Below are positions 6,193-9,496 of a stretch of 9,496 nucleotides of DNA, piece after piece. Under the pieces are notes generated by a model. That model worked only from the letters and a program-made list of their open reading frames with translations. It searched no databases and was not told the origin of the DNA. The position numbers and the translations under genes are program-made. Numbering within the stretch: position 1 is the first letter of the stretch; every line of letters begins with the position of its first letter. This stretch comes from Gemmatimonadota bacterium (GTDB lineage: Bacteria; Gemmatimonadota; Gemmatimonadetes; Longimicrobiales; Gaopeijiaceae): assembly GCA_007129525.1 (NCBI GenBank), contig SKVI01000272.1, forward strand, positions 1 to 9,496. The letters are read 5' to 3'.

Positions 6193-6387
6193 ATGACCAC
6201 ACTCCACCGAATCATGGGCGCCATCTGCCGCGCTCTGGCCGTCTCCGGTGTGGCCAGGTGGGAGGGGAAGTTCGTCAAGGTCGCCGAGGTCCGGGAAATC
6301 GAGATGGGGCGGCAGGGGGCCGCCGAGATGATCGCCACCAACGGTCGAGGTCTGGACCCCTTCACGGACACGTCCCGTGAGCACTGA
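6193..6387 (+). CDS. Small hypothetical protein (64 aa)
   Basis: ATG 6193 to TGA 6387. I do not recognise the family. The product begins with a mildly hydrophobic, amphipathic segment (TTLHRIMGAICRALAVSGVA, residues 2-21), then a charged region EGKFVKVAEVREIEMGRQG that could be helical. There is no strong ribosome site, only GTGGA about 9 nt upstream. Its last 11 nt overlap the GTG start of the sugar-transferase gene in another frame, which is the main reason to take it seriously as an operon member. It could still be a spurious ORF. Confidence 0.42.
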   Translation: MTTLHRIMGAICRALAVSGVARWEGKFVKVAEVREIEMGRQGAAEMIATNGRGLDPFTDTSREH

Positions 6388-7135
6388 AGCGGAGGCCCCG
6401 GAGGTGGGCCATCACCCGATGGTGGTGGCCGGGACCGACACGGCGGCGCACGGCCCGTGGGCCACGGTCAGCGACGGCAACGTCCGGCGTCTGAACGTTC
6501 TCGTGGCCCTGGTCGGGATCGTGGTTCTACTGCCTCTCATGGTGGTGATCGCGCTCGCCGTGAGGTTGACGTCGGCGGGACCGATCCTCTTTCGGCAGGA
6601 GAGGGTGGGGCAAGATCGACGCCGCGCTCGGAGGAATGCGGACCAGGAGGGACATCGGGACCCGACCACCTCCCAACGGGAGCACAACGCGGGCGGCACC
6701 ATCTTCACGATGTACAAGTTCCGGACGATGACTGCCGCGGTGAAGGGGAGCCTGTGTCGGGAGGTCTGGGCCAGTCCCGATGATCGCAGGGTCACGCCGG
6801 TGGGATCGATTCTTCGGAAGTACCGCCTCGACGAGCTGCCCCAACTCTTCAATGTCCTCCGCGGAGACATGAATGTGGTGGGCCCCCGTCCCGAGCAGCC
6901 GACGATCTTCCAGGAACTCAAGGGCCAGTTGGAACGGTATCCGGAAAGGCAGATCGTGCTCCCGGGAATCACCGGGTGGGCACAGGTCAATTACGCCTAC
7001 GATCAGTGCCTGGACGACGTGCGCAGAAAGGTCGAACTCGACCTGGAGTACATCCGCCGGCGATCCTCTGCGGAAGACCTCAGAATCATGGCACGAACCC
7101 TTCCCGTCATGATCGGGAAGAGGGGCGCCCTCTGA
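6377..7135 (+). CDS. Polyprenyl-phosphate sugar-1-phosphate transferase (bacterial sugar transferase family)
   Basis: A 252-aa small monotopic phosphoglycosyl transferase that starts exopolysaccharide or O-unit synthesis by moving a sugar-phosphate from a nucleotide sugar to undecaprenyl phosphate. Seen in order: an Asp/His-containing N-tail, a Pro-broken hydrophobic re-entrant helix (about 38-62, with LLPL), AGPILFRQERVGQ (67-79), FTMYKFRTM (110-118), the catalytic D152-E153 in RLDELPQL, LRGDMNVVGPRPEQ and PGITGWAQVNY (196-206). Length fits the minimal catalytic version without the N-terminal WbaP-type domains. Between RVGQ and FTMYKF lies a basic, polar insertion of about 30 residues (80-109) that is absent from shorter members. 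GTG 6377 overlaps the preceding small ORF by 11 nt; the ribosome site is weak. The sugar substrate cannot be told from sequence. No glycosyltransferase cluster is visible nearby. Confidence 0.92.
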   Translation: MSTEAEAPEVGHHPMVVAGTDTAAHGPWATVSDGNVRRLNVLVALVGIVVLLPLMVVIALAVRLTSAGPILFRQERVGQDRRRARRNADQEGHRDPTTSQREHNAGGTIFTMYKFRTMTAAVKGSLCREVWASPDDRRVTPVGSILRKYRLDELPQLFNVLRGDMNVVGPRPEQPTIFQELKGQLERYPERQIVLPGITGWAQVNYAYDQCLDDVRRKVELDLEYIRRRSSAEDLRIMARTLPVMIGKRGAL

Positions 7136-7202
7136 GGGACTGGACTCTGCCAGGGTGCGGAAGTCCGATGGAACCACGCCGTTCCCCACTTCCTGGAACC
7201 CC

Positions 7203-8315
7203 GTGAGCACCCCGATCCAGCTTGACCCCGGTCCGGGCGCTCGCCGCTTGCGACGAGGCTTCCTTCTGGCCCTGGCCGTCGGGATCTCGATTCTCTTCTT
7301 TTTCGTGATCCAGCGGTTTCTCTTGACGGTGCTGCTGGCGGCCGTGTTCGCGGGTCTGGCCTACCCGCTGTACGACTGGCTCCTGGCCCGTATGGGCCCA
7401 CGGCTGGCTGCCACGCTCACACTCGTGCTCCTGTTCGTCGGTGTGGGGCTCCCGGTGGCAGGATTCCTCACCCTCGTCGCGACCGAGGCTGTGCAGATCA
7501 GCCAGGGAGTAGCGACCTGGCTCCAGGAGGACGGTCGGGCGGCTGAGATCCATGATCGACTTGCGCAGATCCCCTTCGCGGGCCGCTTCATGCCCGAGGA
7601 GAGCCAGATCGTGGAGCGAGTCCAGGAGGCAGCACGCGGGGCGGGCTCGTTCCTCATGGGAACGTTGGCTGCCGCCACTCGGGGAACCCTCAACTTCTTC
7701 CTCCAGCTCCTGGTGCTCTTCTACGCTCTCTTCTACTTTCTGATCGACGGCCCGCGCATTCTCCAGAGCATCCTCCGGTACATTCCCCTCGCGCCGGGTC
7801 AGAAGGAGGAGTTGCTGGAGCGGTTCGTCTCCGTGACGCGCGCCACCGTGAGAGGATCGCTTCTGATTGGCTTGATCCAGGGAGGTGTTGCGGGGCTTGC
7901 CTTCTGGGTGGCGGGGGTGCCCGGTCCCGCCTTCTGGGGCACGGTCATGGTGGTTTTGTCCATCATCCCCGCCGTTGGCGCCACGCTCATCTGGGTCCCC
8001 GCTGTGATCTACCTGTTCATGGCGGGACACGTCGTGGCCGGAGCCGGCCTCCTGGCCTGGTGCGCGATCGTGGTGGGATCCATCGACAATTTCCTTCGAC
8101 CCCGGCTCATCGGCCGCGATGCGCGTATGTCGGACCTGTTGATCCTCCTCAGCACGCTGGGTGGGATCGTCCTTTTTGGTGCGGTGGGTTTCATCGTGGG
8201 GCCGATCGTGGCCGCGCTCTTCGTGACCGTCTGGCACATCTACGGCGACGTGTTCCAGGACTGGCTCCCCGAGGATCGGGGTCACACGGACGACGATGAG
8301 CCCCAGCCCGCATGA
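7203..8315 (+). CDS. AI-2E/PerM-family membrane transporter
   Basis: A 370-aa polytopic inner-membrane protein of the AI-2E transporter family (PerM/YdiK/TqsA-like); members have been linked to autoinducer-2 export, Na+/H+ exchange and other transport, so substrate is open. Seen: TM helices near residues 19-57 (two) and 68-93, a large soluble loop (about 95-170) with amphipathic QIVERVQEAARG, then LNFFLQLLVLFYALFYFLIDGPR, the conserved LLIGLIQGGVAGLAFWVAGVP, LSIIPAVGATLIWVPA, IDNFLRPRLIG and FIVGPIVAALFVTVW motifs that define the family. GTG 7203 is chosen because the first helix follows normally; GTG 7155, 16 codons earlier, is an alternative with GAGGGA upstream. It follows the sugar transferase at a short distance, and its stop overlaps the next start by 4 nt (ATGA), indicating an operon. 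Confidence 0.93.
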   Translation: MSTPIQLDPGPGARRLRRGFLLALAVGISILFFFVIQRFLLTVLLAAVFAGLAYPLYDWLLARMGPRLAATLTLVLLFVGVGLPVAGFLTLVATEAVQISQGVATWLQEDGRAAEIHDRLAQIPFAGRFMPEESQIVERVQEAARGAGSFLMGTLAAATRGTLNFFLQLLVLFYALFYFLIDGPRILQSILRYIPLAPGQKEELLERFVSVTRATVRGSLLIGLIQGGVAGLAFWVAGVPGPAFWGTVMVVLSIIPAVGATLIWVPAVIYLFMAGHVVAGAGLLAWCAIVVGSIDNFLRPRLIGRDARMSDLLILLSTLGGIVLFGAVGFIVGPIVAALFVTVWHIYGDVFQDWLPEDRGHTDDDEPQPA

Positions 8316-9496
8316 CCGCGCTGCTGCTTCAGATGGACACCTGGATCATTCGCCTGGTGGGGGTCGGGATTCCTTCGTCTCAGGAAGCCCTCCGGAGTCG
8401 GGGCGGTGGATGGGCCGTGTCGGCGCTCGTTCTCGCGGCCCTGACTCTGCCGGTGGGGGTCGTGGCGCAGGATCCATTGACGGCCCTGGCGTCGTGCGAT
8501 GGGGGAACCGTCACCGAGGTCGTCATTACCCCCGAGGATCCCTCCTTTCTGTCCTTCCCCCAACGCCTGCGGCCCTTCGCCCGCGCGGTGGGTCTTCACC
8601 ACACGACCTCCAGGAAGGAGATGATCGGCCGGTTCGTGCTGTTGGAGGCAGGTGAGTCGTGTACGGAGCAGAAGCGGGCCGAATCCGAACGCATCCTGCG
8701 ACTTCAGCCCTTTCTGGCCGATGCCCGCGTCCGTGCGCTGCCGGATTCACGGGGCGGTGTGCGTATCGAGGTCGAGACCATCGACGAGATTCCCACTGTG
8801 TTCGGGATGCGCGTTCGCCAGTTCCTCCCATCAGCCCTTCGCTTCGGCAACGGCAACGTGGACGGTCGAGGCCTCCACCTGGCCGGAAGTCTGGAGCGGG
8901 GGTTCGCGTACCGGACGGGTGTGGGGATCGAGGGTACGGCATACCAGGTGTTCGGCGGACCCTACAGGCTCTCGTTGGCGGCTGAACGCGCACCCCTCGG
9001 GAGCACGGTTTCCGTCGCCCTGGACCTCCCCTTCTTCACGGATCTGCAGCGGACCGCCTGGCATGTGGGGTTCAGTGACGTGAACCGTTACCTGCACTTT
9101 GAGCCCCCCGAAGGTGACAGGATCTCCCTCGGGGTGGAACGGCGGTTCTGGGACGCTGGAGGTGTGCGCCGCCTGGGCGTTGGACGCTATGTTGCCTTCG
9201 CAGGGGTCCTGTTGACCGCCGAGACCGTGACCCCGGAAGCCGCGGCCGTAATCATCTCGGACTCGGGGCTCGTCGCGGACACGACCGGTGCGCTTGGACT
9301 TCCCGTGCCCGCCTACCGCAACCTGCGCGGGAACGCCGTCGTCGGAGTGCGTGCGCTCTCCTTCATGACGGCGCACGGCTTCGATGCGCTTACCGCGGCC
9401 CAGGACGTGGCGACGGGAGTGCAGCTCGGCACGGTCGTGGGGCGAGGCACCTCTCGCATCGGGAACCATGACGACGACCTTTTCGTTGCCGCCGAC
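8312..9496 (+). CDS. Secreted POTRA/beta-barrel outer-membrane protein (3' partial)
   Basis: The frame is open from ATG 8312 to the window end (395 codons, no stop). The ATG overlaps the transporter stop as ATGA, suggesting translational coupling. A Sec signal is visible: basic RSRGGG, hydrophobic core WAVSALVLAALTLPVGVV (residues 34-51), cleavage after A52 (VVA-QD). Because about 30 residues precede it, GTG 8357 (codon 16) may be the true start. Residues about 105-158 look like one POTRA-type domain: VLLEAGESCTEQKRAESERI, then ILRLQPFLADARVRALP and a VRIEVETIDE strand. After it come alternating polar/hydrophobic strands rich in Gly, Tyr and Phe, as in Omp85/surface-antigen barrels or a related beta-barrel. 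The C-terminal barrel motifs lie outside the window, so BamA/TamA-like membership is not proven. Confidence 0.72.
   Translation, partial: MTALLLQMDTWIIRLVGVGIPSSQEALRSRGGGWAVSALVLAALTLPVGVVAQDPLTALASCDGGTVTEVVITPEDPSFLSFPQRLRPFARAVGLHHTTSRKEMIGRFVLLEAGESCTEQKRAESERILRLQPFLADARVRALPDSRGGVRIEVETIDEIPTVFGMRVRQFLPSALRFGNGNVDGRGLHLAGSLERGFAYRTGVGIEGTAYQVFGGPYRLSLAAERAPLGSTVSVALDLPFFTDLQRTAWHVGFSDVNRYLHFEPPEGDRISLGVERRFWDAGGVRRLGVGRYVAFAGVLLTAETVTPEAAAVIISDSGLVADTTGALGLPVPAYRNLRGNAVVGVRALSFMTAHGFDALTAAQDVATGVQLGTVVGRGTSRIGNHDDDLFVAAD

Noticed and set aside
5413..6387. 324-codon plus-strand frame running through repeat copy 2 and the lmo0937-family gene
   Set aside because: It crosses a non-coding repeat and overlaps the real small gene in another frame. 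Only its last 64 codons (6193-6387) look like a possible gene.
7107..8285. 392-codon minus-strand frame opposite the AI-2E-family gene
   Set aside because: The translation is a low-complexity His/Glu/Gly-rich chain typical of GC-rich antisense frames, while the plus strand encodes a clear membrane protein.
8831..9469. 212-codon minus-strand frame near the right edge
   Set aside because: It is antisense to the plus-strand frame open from 8312, which has a signal peptide and POTRA-like region.

Overview
The window is about 9.5 kb of GC-rich chromosomal DNA with frequent GTG/TTG starts, and it has no rRNA, tRNA, CRISPR array, transposase or phage gene that I can see. The genes point to a diderm bacterium: a PqiB/PqiC envelope lipid-transport pair, a POTRA/beta-barrel outer-membrane protein and a polyprenyl-linked sugar transferase. 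The overall style (GC-rich, POTRA-barrel protein, sugar transferase with an Arg-rich insertion) would fit Gemmatimonadota or a similar phylum. That placement is an impression, not a demonstrated assignment.

Layout. (1) 1-910, + strand: the 3' end of an MCE-domain pqiB-like gene followed closely by a pqiC-like lipoprotein gene. (2) 1012-1740, - strand: a NarL/FixJ-type response regulator, convergent with pqiC, with no histidine kinase in the window. (3) 1741-2366: a long non-coding stretch with several hairpins, a 32-bp imperfect palindrome, copy 1 of a 139-bp duplicated module, and the decayed remnant of a small membrane-protein gene. (4) 2367-4193, +: an FtsH-type AAA+ zinc protease with unusual Walker A and pore-loop residues. 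(5) 4221-4625, -: a fragment of a UbiB/ABC1 kinase-like gene. (6) 4709-5137, -: a PRC-barrel protein. (7) 5138-5941: non-coding DNA holding copy 2 of the module, followed by an intact 49-aa lmo0937-family membrane protein (5942-6091). (8) 6193-8315, +: a small hypothetical ORF overlapping a sugar transferase, then an AI-2E/PerM-family membrane protein. (9) 8312-9496, +: a secreted POTRA/beta-barrel-like protein that starts on the transporter's stop codon and runs off the right edge.

The most interesting signal is the duplicated module (2084-2222 and 5692-5830). The copies align without gaps at about 84% identity by hand count. Each contains a -24/-12 (sigma-54-like) promoter at the same internal position. 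Copy 2 leads to the intact lmo0937-family gene. Copy 1 leads to the same gene with 76 nt missing, which destroys the frame, so its promoter now points at ftsH. This looks like a duplicated sigma-54-type expression cassette, one copy of which may have been captured by the protease gene. The neighbouring FtsH, PRC-barrel and lmo0937-family genes fit an envelope-stress theme, but a shared function is inference.
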